Of a DNA stretch of 64,000 bases, positions 45,099-54,069 are shown piece after piece. The notes beneath the pieces were generated by a model. That model was not told where the DNA came from and did no database searches. It saw only the letters and a program-made list of their open reading frames with translations. How positions within the stretch are numbered: the stretch's first letter is position 1; each line of letters opens with the position of its first letter. A program made the position numbers and the translations under genes. The DNA is from Antribacter soli (lineage in GTDB: Bacteria; Actinomycetota; Actinomycetes; Actinomycetales; Cellulomonadaceae): positions 1-64,000 of the forward strand of contig NZ_JAKGSG010000045.1 in the NCBI RefSeq assembly GCF_021568775.1, read 5' to 3'.

Positions 45099-46562
45099 CT
45101 ACCGTCTCGCTGTCACCCACAATGTTCCTCCCCGGCTGGTGAACAGGATGTCCCGGACTGCAGGACTGCCGGCCGGGACGATGACCGTCACCACGATCAT
45201 GAGCGCCACGGCCAGCAGGACCGAGGCGCCGGTCAGGGCCGCGCTGACGTGGGCGGAGATCTCGGCGGCACCGTCAAGGCTGCTGGCCCCGGCGTGAGCC
45301 GAGACCGCCACCAGGATGCCGAGCCCCAGCGCCATTCCGAGCTGGTGGGCGGTGTTGACGAGCCCGGAGGCGGCTCCGGCGTCCTCGGGGGCGACACCGG
45401 CGATGCCCGCGTTCGTCAGCGGGGCGAACGCCAGGCCCTGGCCGGCGCCGATGAGGAGCATCGGGAGGGCGACCGCTGTGAGGTAGGCGTCGCTACCGTC
45501 GAGGCGGCTCAGCCAGGACATCCCGACGAGGGTCGTCGTGATGCCGGCGGTCAGCAGGACAGCGCCCGGGATCCGGCTGGTCAGCCGGGGGATCGCCGTC
45601 GCGACGACGAAGTTGACCACCGTCATCGGGAAGAAGCCGAGCCCTGCCCGCAGCGGGCTGAAGCCGAGGACGTCCTGGAGGTACTGGGTGGTGAAGTAGA
45701 AGAAGCCGACCATGGCGCCGAGGTAGAGCAACCGGGCAGCGTACGCGCCGCTCCGCTCGCGGCTGCGGAAGAGTCGCAGCGGAAGGATCGGTTGCTCGGC
45801 CCGCCACTCGTGATGGACCAGCGCCACGAGCAGGACCGCGCCCGCGACGAGCCCCGCCACCGTCACCGGCGAGGCCCAGCCCCGCACTCCGGACTCGATG
45901 ATGCCGAAGACGAGTGCCCCCATGCCGAGCGTGGCGAGCAGGGCGCCGGGGGCATCGAAGCGGCCTGGGCGGCGCTCGGTATCGGCGAGGACGCGCCGGG
46001 CGGCGACCATCATCGCGACCGCGATCGGTACGTTGACGAGGAAGGCCGCCCGCCAGGACACCCATTCGGTGAGCGTCCCGCCGACGACGAGCCCGAGGCT
46101 GGCGCCGATACCCGCGGTGGCGCTGTACCAGGCCACGGCCCTGGCGCGCGCCTGCCCCTCGAAGTGGGCGGTGATCAGCGCTAATGACGTCGGGGCGACG
46201 ATCGCGGCGCCGATCCCCTGGAGTGCGCGGGCGGTCACCATCCACCACCCGGTGGGCGCCAGGCAGATCAGCAGCGAGGCGGTACCGAAGATCGCCAGCC
46301 CGAGGACGAACAGGCGCCGCCGGCCCAGCAGGTCGCCGGCACGCGCGCCGAGGAGCAGGAGGCCGCCGAAGACGAGGGTGTACGCGTCCTGCACCCAGGA
46401 GAGCGTGGTCGGGCTGAGGCTGAGATCGGCGCGGATGCTCGGCAGCCCGGTGAAGACGACCGAGTTGTCCAGCAGGATCATGAAGTAGCTGACGAGGATG
46501 ATCCCGAGAATCGCGGTCGGGCGGCCTGAGGATCGTTCCGTCAGGGCTCGTGTGGGTCGCAT
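45099..46562 (-). CDS. MFS transporter, DHA2 (14-TM, EmrB/QacA) drug efflux type
   Basis: A 487-residue exporter with fourteen predicted membrane helices. Helix 1 carries ILLDNSVVFTGLPSI, the DHA2 signature (D-S/T-V-x-x-x-A-L-P). Motif A is GARAGDLLGRRRLFVLG, and motif C is in SATAGIGASLGLVVGGTLTE. It is divergent from an XRE-type regulator that probably controls it. Substrates of such pumps are hydrophobic cations or antibiotics. Start ATG at 46562 with GGAAG upstream. Confidence 0.9.
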   Translation of the reverse strand: MRPTRALTERSSGRPTAILGIILVSYFMILLDNSVVFTGLPSIRADLSLSPTTLSWVQDAYTLVFGGLLLLGARAGDLLGRRRLFVLGLAIFGTASLLICLAPTGWWMVTARALQGIGAAIVAPTSLALITAHFEGQARARAVAWYSATAGIGASLGLVVGGTLTEWVSWRAAFLVNVPIAVAMMVAARRVLADTERRPGRFDAPGALLATLGMGALVFGIIESGVRGWASPVTVAGLVAGAVLLVALVHHEWRAEQPILPLRLFRSRERSGAYAARLLYLGAMVGFFYFTTQYLQDVLGFSPLRAGLGFFPMTVVNFVVATAIPRLTSRIPGAVLLTAGITTTLVGMSWLSRLDGSDAYLTAVALPMLLIGAGQGLAFAPLTNAGIAGVAPEDAGAASGLVNTAHQLGMALGLGILVAVSAHAGASSLDGAAEISAHVSAALTGASVLLAVALMIVVTVIVPAGSPAVRDILFTSRGGTLWVTARR

Positions 46563-46729
46563 CGTGTCTTCCGTCGTGCTGCGAAGAAGGTTCAGGTCAG
46601 GGCGAACGAGCCCGGCGCGCTCCAGCGCGCCTTCAGCGAACCTCGCCCGAGCACTTCTCGGGAGGCACGGCTCTTCCGGGTACTGGCAGAACCTCCCGCC
46701 GTGACGGGCCTCGCCGTACCGTCGGAGGC

Positions 46730-47629
46730 ATGGACCACAAGGGCGAGACTCGCGAGTTCCTGGTCTCCCGTCGCGCGAGGATCACGCCGGACCAGGCGGG
46801 GCTGCCCGCCTACGGCGGCAACCGGCGGGTGCCCGGGCTGCGCCGCGAGGAGGTGGCGATGCTCGCCGGGGTGAGCGTGGACTACTACACCCGGCTGGAA
46901 CGCGGGAATCTGTCAGGGGTGTCCGAGAGCGTGCTGGAGTCCCTCGCCCAAGCGCTGCACCTCGACGAGGCCGAGCGCGGGCACCTGTTCGACCTGGCAC
47001 GGGTGGCCAACGCTTCAGGCGCGGCACGGTCCCGGGTACGCCGGGCTCCGGCACCCACGGTCCGTCCGAGCGTGCGGCGGGTGCTCGACGCCATGGAGGG
47101 AGCGCCTGCGTTCGTGCGCAACGGCCGGCTCGACGTCCTGGCTGCGAACTCGCTGGGCACCGCCCTCTACTCCGAGATGTACGTCGCCCAGAGTCACCCG
47201 GTGAACACCGCACGCTTCCACTTTCTCGACCCGCGCGCGGCCCGGTTCTGGGGCGACGCCTGGGACAGGATCGCGCACGACGCCGTCGCGATCCTCCGCG
47301 CCGAGGCCGGCCGCAATCCCTATGACCTGGGCCTGACCGCGCTCGTCGGCGAGCTGTCGACCCGCAGCGAGGACTTCCGCAGGCTGTGGGCCGCCCACGA
47401 CGTCAAGTACCACCGCACCGGCGTCAAGGTGTTCCACCACCCGGTCGTCGGCCGCCTGGAGCTCACGTTCGAGGCGTTCGAGCTGCCCGCGGACGCCGGC
47501 CTGCAGATGAACGTCTACACGGCCGCGCCGGGTTCCCCGTCCGAGGACGCGCTCAAGGTCCTCGCGAGCTGGGCGGCCACGACCGACGCGGAGCGCACGA
47601 GCGCGGAGGCGACCGAGCCTCGCGCCTGA
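46730..47629 (+). CDS. XRE-type regulator with MmyB-like ligand domain
   Basis: A 299-residue transcription factor. The helix-turn-helix is at about 20-80 (RRVPGLRREEVAMLAGVSVDYYTRLERG), followed by the MmyB-like PAS-related domain (about 115-285; AFVRNGRLDVLAANSLGTALYS, RFHFLDPRAARFW). In Streptomyces relatives the ligand domain binds fatty-acid-like molecules. A GGAGG overlaps the upstream bases of the ATG at 46730. Divergent from the DHA2 pump, its likely target; the 167-bp gap shows no obvious long palindrome. Confidence 0.92.
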   Translation: MDHKGETREFLVSRRARITPDQAGLPAYGGNRRVPGLRREEVAMLAGVSVDYYTRLERGNLSGVSESVLESLAQALHLDEAERGHLFDLARVANASGAARSRVRRAPAPTVRPSVRRVLDAMEGAPAFVRNGRLDVLAANSLGTALYSEMYVAQSHPVNTARFHFLDPRAARFWGDAWDRIAHDAVAILRAEAGRNPYDLGLTALVGELSTRSEDFRRLWAAHDVKYHRTGVKVFHHPVVGRLELTFEAFELPADAGLQMNVYTAAPGSPSEDALKVLASWAATTDAERTSAEATEPRA

Positions 47630-47639
47630 CCGGAGCGGG

Positions 47640-49040
47640 TCAGCCGATGATCATCGCAGACTCCGGCTGGCGGAAGAGTCGCTGGCGCTCGCGCATCGCC
47701 AGCGACGTGCCGAGCGTGATGGGGCCGAGGCGGCCGAGGAACATCAGGGCCACGAGGATGAGCTGGTGCCACTGGGGCAGGGTCGCCGTGATGCCCGTCG
47801 ACAGGCCGGTCGTGGAGAAGGCCGAGATGACCTCGTACAGGATCGCGTCGAGGGAGAACGTCGTGGTGGTGACGGTCATGACGAAGGTCGGCAGCACGAC
47901 GGCTGCCACGCCGATGAGCGCGACGGTCAGGGCCTGTCGTTGGGTCGTCCTGGTGATGCGGCGGTCGAACACGGTCACGTCGGGGTCGCCGCGCAGCTCG
48001 GACCAGATGACGAACGCGAGCACGGCGAACGTGCCGACCTTGATGCCGCCGGCGGTGCCCGCGGACCCCGCGCCGATGAACATGAGGATGTCGGAGAAGA
48101 ACCAGGTGCCGTTGTTGAGCTCGCCGGTGGGGATGGAGTTGAAGCCGGCGGTGCGGGGCATCACGCCCTGGGTGAACGCGGCCAGGAGCTTGCCGGGAAC
48201 GTCCAGCGGGCCGAAGGTCTTGGGGTTGGACCACTCGGCGAGCAGGAAGACGAGCGTGCCGGCGGCGAGCAGCACCGCCGTCGTCAGCAGGGTGAGCCGC
48301 GTGTGGATGCTCCACCGCCTGGGCTGGAACCAGTGCCCCCGTCCGGAGCGGTACAGCCGCCACAGCTCGAGCAGCACGGGGAATCCGATGCCCCCGACGA
48401 TGATCGCGGCACAGATCGGCAGGCACACCCACGGGTCGGCGACGAACCGGACGAGGTTGTCGGAGTAGATGGAGAACCCGGCGTTGTTGAACGCGGACAC
48501 CGAGTGGAACACCCCCGACCACACGGCATGACCGAGGCCGGCGTCGTAGGCGACCATCATCCGGACCGTGAGGACCGTTGCGACAAGCACTTCGGCCACG
48601 ATGGTGAACCGCAGCGCGCCGAGCAGGACCTGCCGTACGTCGCCCAGACCCACGGTGTGCGCGGACTCGGCGGCGAGCAGGCGGGTATGCAGCCCAAGGC
48701 GCCGCGACAGGAGCAGGCCGAGCAGCGACGCGACGGTCATCACGCCGAACCCGCCTACCTGGATCAGGACCAGGATGACGACCTGTCCGAACGGTGTCCA
48801 GAAGGTCTCGGTGTCCACGACCGCCAGGCCCGTCACGCACACGGCGGACGTGGTGGTGAACAGTGCCTCGATGAGCGTGGCCCGCCGTCCGGTGCTCGAC
48901 ATCGGCAGCGAGAGCAGGAAGGTGCCCAGTGCGATGGCCCCGAGGAAGCCGAGCGTCACGAGCTGGGCCGGCCGGCGCCGCAGGTTGGCGGGGGAAGGGG
49001 CAGACGACTTCGTGGTCGGCCCCGGCAGAGAGAAGCGCAC
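47640..49040 (-). CDS. trkH: TrkH/KtrB-family potassium uptake protein
   Basis: A 466-residue membrane protein with four repeated membrane-pore-membrane units. Selectivity-filter segments with the central Gly are TTSAVCVTGLAVVDT, VSAFNNAGFSIYSDN, VMPRTAGFNSIPTG and ISAFSTTGLSTGIT. It conducts K+ (or Na+) and in other bacteria needs a TrkA/KtrA regulatory subunit; none is encoded adjacent. GTG at 49040 is chosen because the longer frame is Arg/Pro-rich without membrane segments. An AGTGTG (CACACT on this strand) lies 8 nt before it. Confidence 0.9.
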   Translation of the reverse strand: MRFSLPGPTTKSSAPSPANLRRRPAQLVTLGFLGAIALGTFLLSLPMSSTGRRATLIEALFTTTSAVCVTGLAVVDTETFWTPFGQVVILVLIQVGGFGVMTVASLLGLLLSRRLGLHTRLLAAESAHTVGLGDVRQVLLGALRFTIVAEVLVATVLTVRMMVAYDAGLGHAVWSGVFHSVSAFNNAGFSIYSDNLVRFVADPWVCLPICAAIIVGGIGFPVLLELWRLYRSGRGHWFQPRRWSIHTRLTLLTTAVLLAAGTLVFLLAEWSNPKTFGPLDVPGKLLAAFTQGVMPRTAGFNSIPTGELNNGTWFFSDILMFIGAGSAGTAGGIKVGTFAVLAFVIWSELRGDPDVTVFDRRITRTTQRQALTVALIGVAAVVLPTFVMTVTTTTFSLDAILYEVISAFSTTGLSTGITATLPQWHQLILVALMFLGRLGPITLGTSLAMRERQRLFRQPESAMIIG

Positions 49041-49123
49041 GATGCCCAAGTGTGCACCAGCGTCAGCAGGAGCGGCCCGTCCGGTTCGGCGGGGGAGCGG
49101 CAACCGCGATCCGCGTCGGCGGG

Positions 49124-51082
49124 TCAGCCGACGTGCACGTGGGGGCGCTTGGTGCGGTCGGGTTCGGCTCGGCGCAGGATCTCGCGGGTGACGGGTGCGA
49201 CCTCGCCGGCGCCGAAGAGCAGGAAGCGCAGCAGCTGGGTGATCGGGTTGCCCTCGGTCCACTCGTAGTAGATGTGGGGCGGGACGCCGGTCACGTCGCG
49301 CACGTGCAGCAGCAGGGCGGCGAGCGCGTTGGGGACGCTGGGTGCCTCGAGGGTGATGGCGCGGTACCCGCCCGGTCGCACGACACCCTTTGCCTCGATC
49401 ACGGACTCGAAGTCGGACGGGTCGGTGAGCGTGACCTCGATGAAGAGGACGTCGTCGGAGTGCGGCACGTCGTTGTCGGAGATGATCTGGTCGACCTTCT
49501 CCTGGTACTCCTTGAGGTCCCCGGTGTCGGGCTCGTTGGCGATCAGGCGGACCTGGCGCCGGGCGCAGTCACGGAAGAACTGCTCGGCGCGGGCGTCGAG
49601 CACGACACTGGTGGTCCTGAGCTCGAACGACCTCGTCAGTCGCGAGACGAGCGAGACGAGCACGATGGCGACGATGAACACGGCGCCGATCTTCACGCCG
49701 TCGGGCCGCTCGAAGACGTTGAGCGCGGTGGTGTAGAAGAAGATCAGCGTGATCACGGCGAACGCGACGGTGAGCCGGCGCTGCCCGGCCTTGCGGGCCG
49801 CGAGCGTCACGGCCACGCAGGCCGAGGAGAACAGGACGAGCACGCCGGTGGCGTACGCGCCGCCCTGGGCGTTGACGTCGGCGTCGAAGATCCACGTCAC
49901 GAGGAACGCGATCGCGGTGATCACCAGCACGAGCGGCCGGGCTGCCGATGCCCACTCGGGCGCCATCCCGTACCGAGGCAGGTAGCGAGGGATCAGGTTG
50001 AGCAGGCCGGCCATGGCCGAGGCGCCGGCGAACCACAGGATCGCGATCGTGGACAGGTCGTACACCGTGCCGAACACCGGTCCGAGGTAGGCGTGCGCGA
50101 GGTAGGCCAAGGCCCGTCCGGACGCGGCGCCGCCGTCGGCGAACTCCTGCTGCGGGATGAGCCAGGTGGTGACCAGGCTGCTGGCCACGAGGAAGCAGCT
50201 CATCGTGACCGCGGCGGTGGTGAGCAGCTTCTTGGTGTTGCGGATCCGGCCGGCCGGGCGGTCGGGGGTGTCGCCGGGGTCGCCCTGGACGTGGGACATC
50301 ACCGCGACGCCCGTCTCGAACCCGGACATGCCGAGCGCGAGCTTGGGGAAGACGAGCAGCGCAAGGGCGACGATCATCACCGGGTTGCCGTGCTGGGTCA
50401 CGAGCGCGGTGGACCAGTCGGCGATGACGTGGGGCTCGGTGAAGATGTGGACGAACGACACGAGGATCGTCACCGTGTTGAGCAGGAGGTACACCGCGAC
50501 CAGGACGACGGCGACGCCGATGGCCTCGGTGAACCCGACCAGGAACACCACGCCGAGCAGCGCGATCAGGCCTAGCGTGATCCAGAGGTTTCCGCCGTGC
50601 AGCAGGTCCGCGACGGCCGGGTTCTCCACCGCGTGCTCCGCGGCGTCGGCCGCCGACAGCGTGATCGTGATGATGAAGTCCGTCGCGGCGAAGCCGAGCA
50701 GCACCAGGACGAACAGCTTGCCGCGCCAGAAGGTCAGGAGCCGCTCGAGCATCGCGATGGAGCCCTGCCCGTGGGGGCTCTCCTGGGCGACCCGGCGGTA
50801 CACCGGCAGCGCGCCCAGCAGTGTGAGAGCGACGAGCACGAGCGTCGCGATCGGGGACAGGAGGCCCGCCGCCAGCGCCGCGATCCCGGGCTGGTAGCCC
50901 AGGGTCGAGAAGTAGTCGACGCCGGTCAGGCACATCACCTTCCACCAGGAGTGCGCCTTCTCCGGCGGGCGTTCCTGGGCGTACGGCCCGAGCCGGTCCG
51001 CGCGATGCTCCTGCCCTGTCAGGAGCCACGACCGCAGTCGGGTGGGCATGGGCGCGGGTGCAGTGACGGTCACGTGGGCCAT
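49124..51082 (-). CDS. APC-superfamily permease with cytoplasmic C-terminal domain
   Basis: A 652-residue transporter with about twelve membrane helices (residues 45-470) and a C-terminal soluble domain of about 180 residues ([21 protein letters not shown]...). The N-terminal [20 protein letters not shown] and [18 protein letters not shown] are typical of the actinobacterial amino-acid transporter group. The size, soluble tail and adjacency to trkH also recall KUP/KimA-like potassium importers, so the substrate is open between amino acids and K+. Start ATG at 51082; 83 bp separate it from trkH, same direction. Confidence 0.85.
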   Translation of the reverse strand: MAHVTVTAPAPMPTRLRSWLLTGQEHRADRLGPYAQERPPEKAHSWWKVMCLTGVDYFSTLGYQPGIAALAAGLLSPIATLVLVALTLLGALPVYRRVAQESPHGQGSIAMLERLLTFWRGKLFVLVLLGFAATDFIITITLSAADAAEHAVENPAVADLLHGGNLWITLGLIALLGVVFLVGFTEAIGVAVVLVAVYLLLNTVTILVSFVHIFTEPHVIADWSTALVTQHGNPVMIVALALLVFPKLALGMSGFETGVAVMSHVQGDPGDTPDRPAGRIRNTKKLLTTAAVTMSCFLVASSLVTTWLIPQQEFADGGAASGRALAYLAHAYLGPVFGTVYDLSTIAILWFAGASAMAGLLNLIPRYLPRYGMAPEWASAARPLVLVITAIAFLVTWIFDADVNAQGGAYATGVLVLFSSACVAVTLAARKAGQRRLTVAFAVITLIFFYTTALNVFERPDGVKIGAVFIVAIVLVSLVSRLTRSFELRTTSVVLDARAEQFFRDCARRQVRLIANEPDTGDLKEYQEKVDQIISDNDVPHSDDVLFIEVTLTDPSDFESVIEAKGVVRPGGYRAITLEAPSVPNALAALLLHVRDVTGVPPHIYYEWTEGNPITQLLRFLLFGAGEVAPVTREILRRAEPDRTKRPHVHVG

Positions 51083-51597
51083 TACACGGCAACGACCAGG
51101 CCCACGACGACGGCGTTGACGGATCCTTGACACCGCGGGCGTTATGACGCTCGTCACCCGCGGCCCGGTCGAGCCAGCTCTATGGGTCGTCCGGCCGGAC
51201 CTGCTCGCGGTCGAGCGGCATCGTGGACTCGCGCTCGATGACCTGCAGGGCGTCGCTGCTGACTCCCGTTGCGGCCGGCCCGCCGTCGAGGACGTTGCGC
51301 AGGCGGTCGCGCATGTGGACGCCCGTCCGCCGACTGGCTGCACCGGGTGGTCGCCGGCCTGGCGCCGGCCGAGCCGGGCTACCGGACCATCGACTTCTCC
51401 CCGCGACCGGGCGGCACGTTCACGAGCGCAGGAGCGACGCACCTGACGCCCTACGGCGAGGCGTCGATCGACTGGCGGTTGAGCGACGGGTCCCTGCACG
51501 TGAGCCTGCGGGTGCCCGTGGGCTGCACCGCCACGGTGAACCTGCCCGGCGACGATCGGCGCGAGGTCGGCCACGGCGTGCACCAGCTCGTGGTGCC
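51083..51597. other. 515-bp decayed region between permease and TetR gene
   Basis: No intact gene is supported. The right half holds the 3' end of an alpha-L-rhamnosidase gene and the left half a coding-like minus-strand tail of another gene; the two broken ends meet near 51330. The remaining ~95 bases next to the permease are its promoter region. Confidence 0.6.
51180..51330 (-). pseudogene. 3' remnant of an unidentified gene
   Basis: Fifty codons ending in TAG at 51180-51182, with GC3 above 90%, read ...[17 protein letters not shown] and ...[18 protein letters not shown]. There is no start codon in a plausible position and the frame has no continuation beyond the rhamnosidase remnant. I cannot assign it to a family; it looks like the C-terminal tail of a deleted protein. 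Confidence 0.4.
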
Positions 51598-51622
51598 CTA
51601 CGCCGGAGGCTCCGTGACCTGA
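51329..51622 (+). pseudogene. 3' remnant of a GH78 alpha-L-rhamnosidase gene
   Basis: The frame begins abruptly with [19 protein letters not shown] and continues [26 protein letters not shown] and [14 protein letters not shown], the C-terminal end of the catalytic barrel and the closing beta-sandwich domain of bacterial alpha-L-rhamnosidases. About 700-900 N-terminal residues are missing, including all catalytic residues. Its stop lies inside the 3' end of the convergent TetR gene (25-bp overlap). The enzyme would have removed rhamnose from plant rhamnogalacturonan or glycosides. Confidence 0.8.
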
Positions 51623-52290
51623 CGAACGGGAGCCTCGTCCGGCTGCTTCGGTGCCGTTCGCCGCGCCCGGCCGGCGCGCGCCCAGGCGGCCGGTGGCGCG
51701 GCAAGGGTCTCCGTGCCGCGCTCACGGAAGGCCTGGAGCAGGTACTGCCCGAACCGCCTCCAGGCGTCGGGCGCGGAACGGCCGGCGCCGCGGATCAGTC
51801 CGGCGTTGGCGTTGAGCAGCAGATACAGGTCGCTGTGGTCGAAGTCCTCGCGGATCGCCCCAGCCTCCTTGGCGCGGTCCACGAGCTGGATCGAGGCGTC
51901 CAGGGCGCGCCCGATCTCGCTCCGGAACAGGTCGGTGGCGGTCGCCGGGGCGAGGATCACCTCGCTGAAGGCGAGGTCGGTGGCCTGCTGTTCCAGCATG
52001 AACAGCACGTAGTCGCCGAAGGCCTCCCACGGCTCGGTCAGCGCCTGCTGGGCGGCCTGCTCGGTGCGGTCGGCGTACCGGGTCATCTTCTCTTCCAGCA
52101 CCACGGCGACGAGTTCCTCGACCGAGGAGAACCGCCGGTAGATCGTCCCCACGCCGACCCCGGCGACATCGGCGATGTGCTCCAGCGTCACGGCCGTGCC
52201 CTCCTTGGCGAAGACCGTGCCCGCGGCGTCGACGATCGCCCGCCGGTTGCGTTCGGCGTCGGCGCGAAGGGGTCTCGGCGAGATGGTCAC
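51598..52290 (-). CDS. TetR/AcrR-family transcriptional regulator
   Basis: A 230-residue repressor. The helix-turn-helix is at about 12-60 ([41 protein letters not shown]). The C-terminal part resembles regulators of quinone or reductase genes. It is divergent from an NADP-dependent oxidoreductase, its likely target. GTG at 52290 lies 6 nt after TAGGAT (52297-52302, minus strand). The basic tail [16 protein letters not shown] extends beyond the family norm, perhaps because of the deletion junction at its 3' side. Confidence 0.9.
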   Translation of the reverse strand: MTISPRPLRADAERNRRAIVDAAGTVFAKEGTAVTLEHIADVAGVGVGTIYRRFSSVEELVAVVLEEKMTRYADRTEQAAQQALTEPWEAFGDYVLFMLEQQATDLAFSEVILAPATATDLFRSEIGRALDASIQLVDRAKEAGAIREDFDHSDLYLLLNANAGLIRGAGRSAPDAWRRFGQYLLQAFRERGTETLAAPPAAWARAGRARRTAPKQPDEAPVRQVTEPPA

Positions 52291-52307
52291 GACCCCATCC
52301 TACGATC

Positions 52308-52323
52308 TGGAATAGACGTTCCA
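52308..52323. promoter_or_regulatory. Operator between TetR gene and oxidoreductase gene
   Basis: TGGAA-TAGACG-TTCCA forms an inverted repeat next to the regulator's -10 box, fitting an autoregulatory TetR site that also blocks the divergent oxidoreductase promoter. A second palindrome, GGAGCGATCGCTCC, lies at 52345-52358 on the oxidoreductase side. Confidence 0.55.
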
Positions 52324-52389
52324 CTTGCCTGGTTGGTCATAACCGGAGCGATCGCTCCACTCCGATGATGGGCAGAAGGGCAGCAGATC

Positions 52390-53322
52390 ATGAAGGTTGT
52401 CGTGCTGGGCGCGTTCGGTCGGGCCCCCGAGGTGGCTGAGCTGGAGGTGCCGACGCCGGGTGCCGGGGAGGTCCGGGTGCGCGTGCGGGCGGCGTCGATC
52501 AACGGGTTCGACGTCGCCGTCGTGAACGGGTACCTGAACGGGGTGATGGAGCACCGCTTCCCGGTGGTGCTCGGCAAGGACTTCGCGGGCACCATCGACG
52601 CCGTCGGCGAGGGCGTGGAGGAGTACACGGTCGGTGACCGCGTGTTCGGGGTCGTGGTGAAGGACTTCCTCGGCGACGGGTCGTTCGGTGAGTACGTGAC
52701 GGTGCCGGCTTCTGTCGGCATCGCGAAGCTGCCGGACGAGATCGCGTTCACCGAGGCCGCAGCCCTCGGGGTTGCCGGGTCGGCGGCCGTGGACTCGTTC
52801 GACGCCGCAGGTATCGGCGCGGGCACGACGGTGCTCATCTCGGGGGCGACCGGCGGCGTCGGCCAGCAGACGCTCCAGCTTGCCGCCAAGGCCGGGGCCG
52901 TGGTCATCGCGACCGCGCACACCGCGGAGGAGATCGAGAAGGTCGTAGGGCTCGGCGCGGGCCACACGGTGGACCACACCGGCGACGTGATCGCGCAGCT
53001 GGGCGAGCTGTACCCCGACGGGGTGGACGTCGTGCTGCACCTCGCGGGCGACCCCGCCGCACTGGCGTCCGTGGTCAAGGCCGGAGGCGTGCTCGTCTCC
53101 ACGCTCGTGCAGGACCCCGGCCAGGTGTCGGCGGACGGCATCCGGGTCGTGCCGATCTACGCGCAGGCCTCGACGGCCACTCTGGAGCGCCTGGCGCGCA
53201 GCCACGCCGAGCAGCACACGACGGTCACCGTCCAGCGGGTCTACGACCTGGACGAGACCCCGGACGCGCTCGGCCACTTCGCCGCCGGCACCCTCGGCAA
53301 GCTCGTCGTCTCGATCGACTGA
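52390..53322 (+). CDS. NADP-dependent MDR oxidoreductase (quinone oxidoreductase-like)
   Basis: A 310-residue zinc-free medium-chain reductase. The N-terminal GroES-like domain contains VRAASINGFDVAVVNG and LGKDFAGTIDAVG. The Rossmann domain has VLISGATGGVGQQTLQLAAKAGA (about 141-163). No catalytic-zinc Cys/His set is present. It probably reduces quinones or activated alkenes with NADPH. Divergent from a TetR repressor, so induced by some electrophile or quinone, by inference. Start ATG at 52390 with a weak purine-rich stretch upstream. Confidence 0.9.
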   Translation: MKVVVLGAFGRAPEVAELEVPTPGAGEVRVRVRAASINGFDVAVVNGYLNGVMEHRFPVVLGKDFAGTIDAVGEGVEEYTVGDRVFGVVVKDFLGDGSFGEYVTVPASVGIAKLPDEIAFTEAAALGVAGSAAVDSFDAAGIGAGTTVLISGATGGVGQQTLQLAAKAGAVVIATAHTAEEIEKVVGLGAGHTVDHTGDVIAQLGELYPDGVDVVLHLAGDPAALASVVKAGGVLVSTLVQDPGQVSADGIRVVPIYAQASTATLERLARSHAEQHTTVTVQRVYDLDETPDALGHFAAGTLGKLVVSID

Positions 53323-53362
53323 CCACCCCGATCGCCACTCGCTCAGCAAGGAGGCCCCTCGC

Positions 53363-54004
53363 ATGAATGTCACCGTCTTCGGCGCCACCGGCGCCATCGG
53401 CTCCCTCACCGTCAGCGAGCTTCTCGCACAAGGTCACACCGTGACCGCCCATGCCCGCAATCCGGAGAAGATCCCACCCCGATGGGGCGGTCGCGTCCGG
53501 GTGGTGATCGGAGAGATTTCCGACGCAGAGGCGATCGACACCGCCATCACCGGGGCAGACGTGGTGGTCAGCGCACTCGGCCCCAGCATGGACCGTTCAG
53601 CGGCCGGGCTCCCGCTCGTGGAAGGGACCGGGCACATCCTCGACGCGATCAAGCGGCACGGGGTGAACCGGTACATCGGTCACGGAACCCCGAGCGTGCT
53701 CGACCCGCGGGAGAAGCCCACGGTTCAGACCCGCCTCATCGGGTTCCTGGGGCGCAGGATGTTCCCCCGGGCCTACCAGGAGATGCTCGGCATGAGCAGG
53801 CTCGTCATGGGCTCCGCCGTGCCATGGACCATCGTCCGCTTCACCGCACCCAAGGACACTCCGAAGACCGGGGCGCTGCGGGTCGGGTTCTACGGCGCCG
53901 ACAGGATCGGGTTCGCCGTCAGCCGCGCCGACATCGCCGCGTTCACCGCCGCGCAGGTCGACGACGAGACCTACGTCAACGCCGCCCCGGCAATCAGCAG
54001 CTAG
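53363..54004 (+). CDS. NAD(P)-binding atypical SDR (NmrA/YwnB-like)
   Basis: A 213-residue protein with the dinucleotide motif FGATGAIGSLTVSELLAQGH (6-25), ARNPEKIPPRWGG as cofactor phosphate contact, and DVVVSALGP. It is related to flavin reductase/BlvrB-like and YwnB proteins. No classical YxxxK active site is seen. It follows the quinone-reductase-like gene by 40 bp and is likely in the same operon. GAGG precedes the ATG at 53363. Confidence 0.88.
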   Translation: MNVTVFGATGAIGSLTVSELLAQGHTVTAHARNPEKIPPRWGGRVRVVIGEISDAEAIDTAITGADVVVSALGPSMDRSAAGLPLVEGTGHILDAIKRHGVNRYIGHGTPSVLDPREKPTVQTRLIGFLGRRMFPRAYQEMLGMSRLVMGSAVPWTIVRFTAPKDTPKTGALRVGFYGADRIGFAVSRADIAAFTAAQVDDETYVNAAPAISS

Positions 54005-54017
54005 GACTCCCACGCTG

Positions 54018-54051
54018 GTGGTGCACCTCCTCCCCGGAGGAGGTGCACCAC
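54018..54051. terminator. Perfect 16-bp hairpin between convergent genes
   Basis: GTGGTGCACCTCCTCC (54018-54033), a CC loop, then the exact complement (54036-54051). It lies between the NmrA-like gene and the symporter gene and is symmetrical enough to terminate both. No T-run follows. Confidence 0.75.
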
Positions 54052-54069
54052 GCGTGACGAGACGGAACC

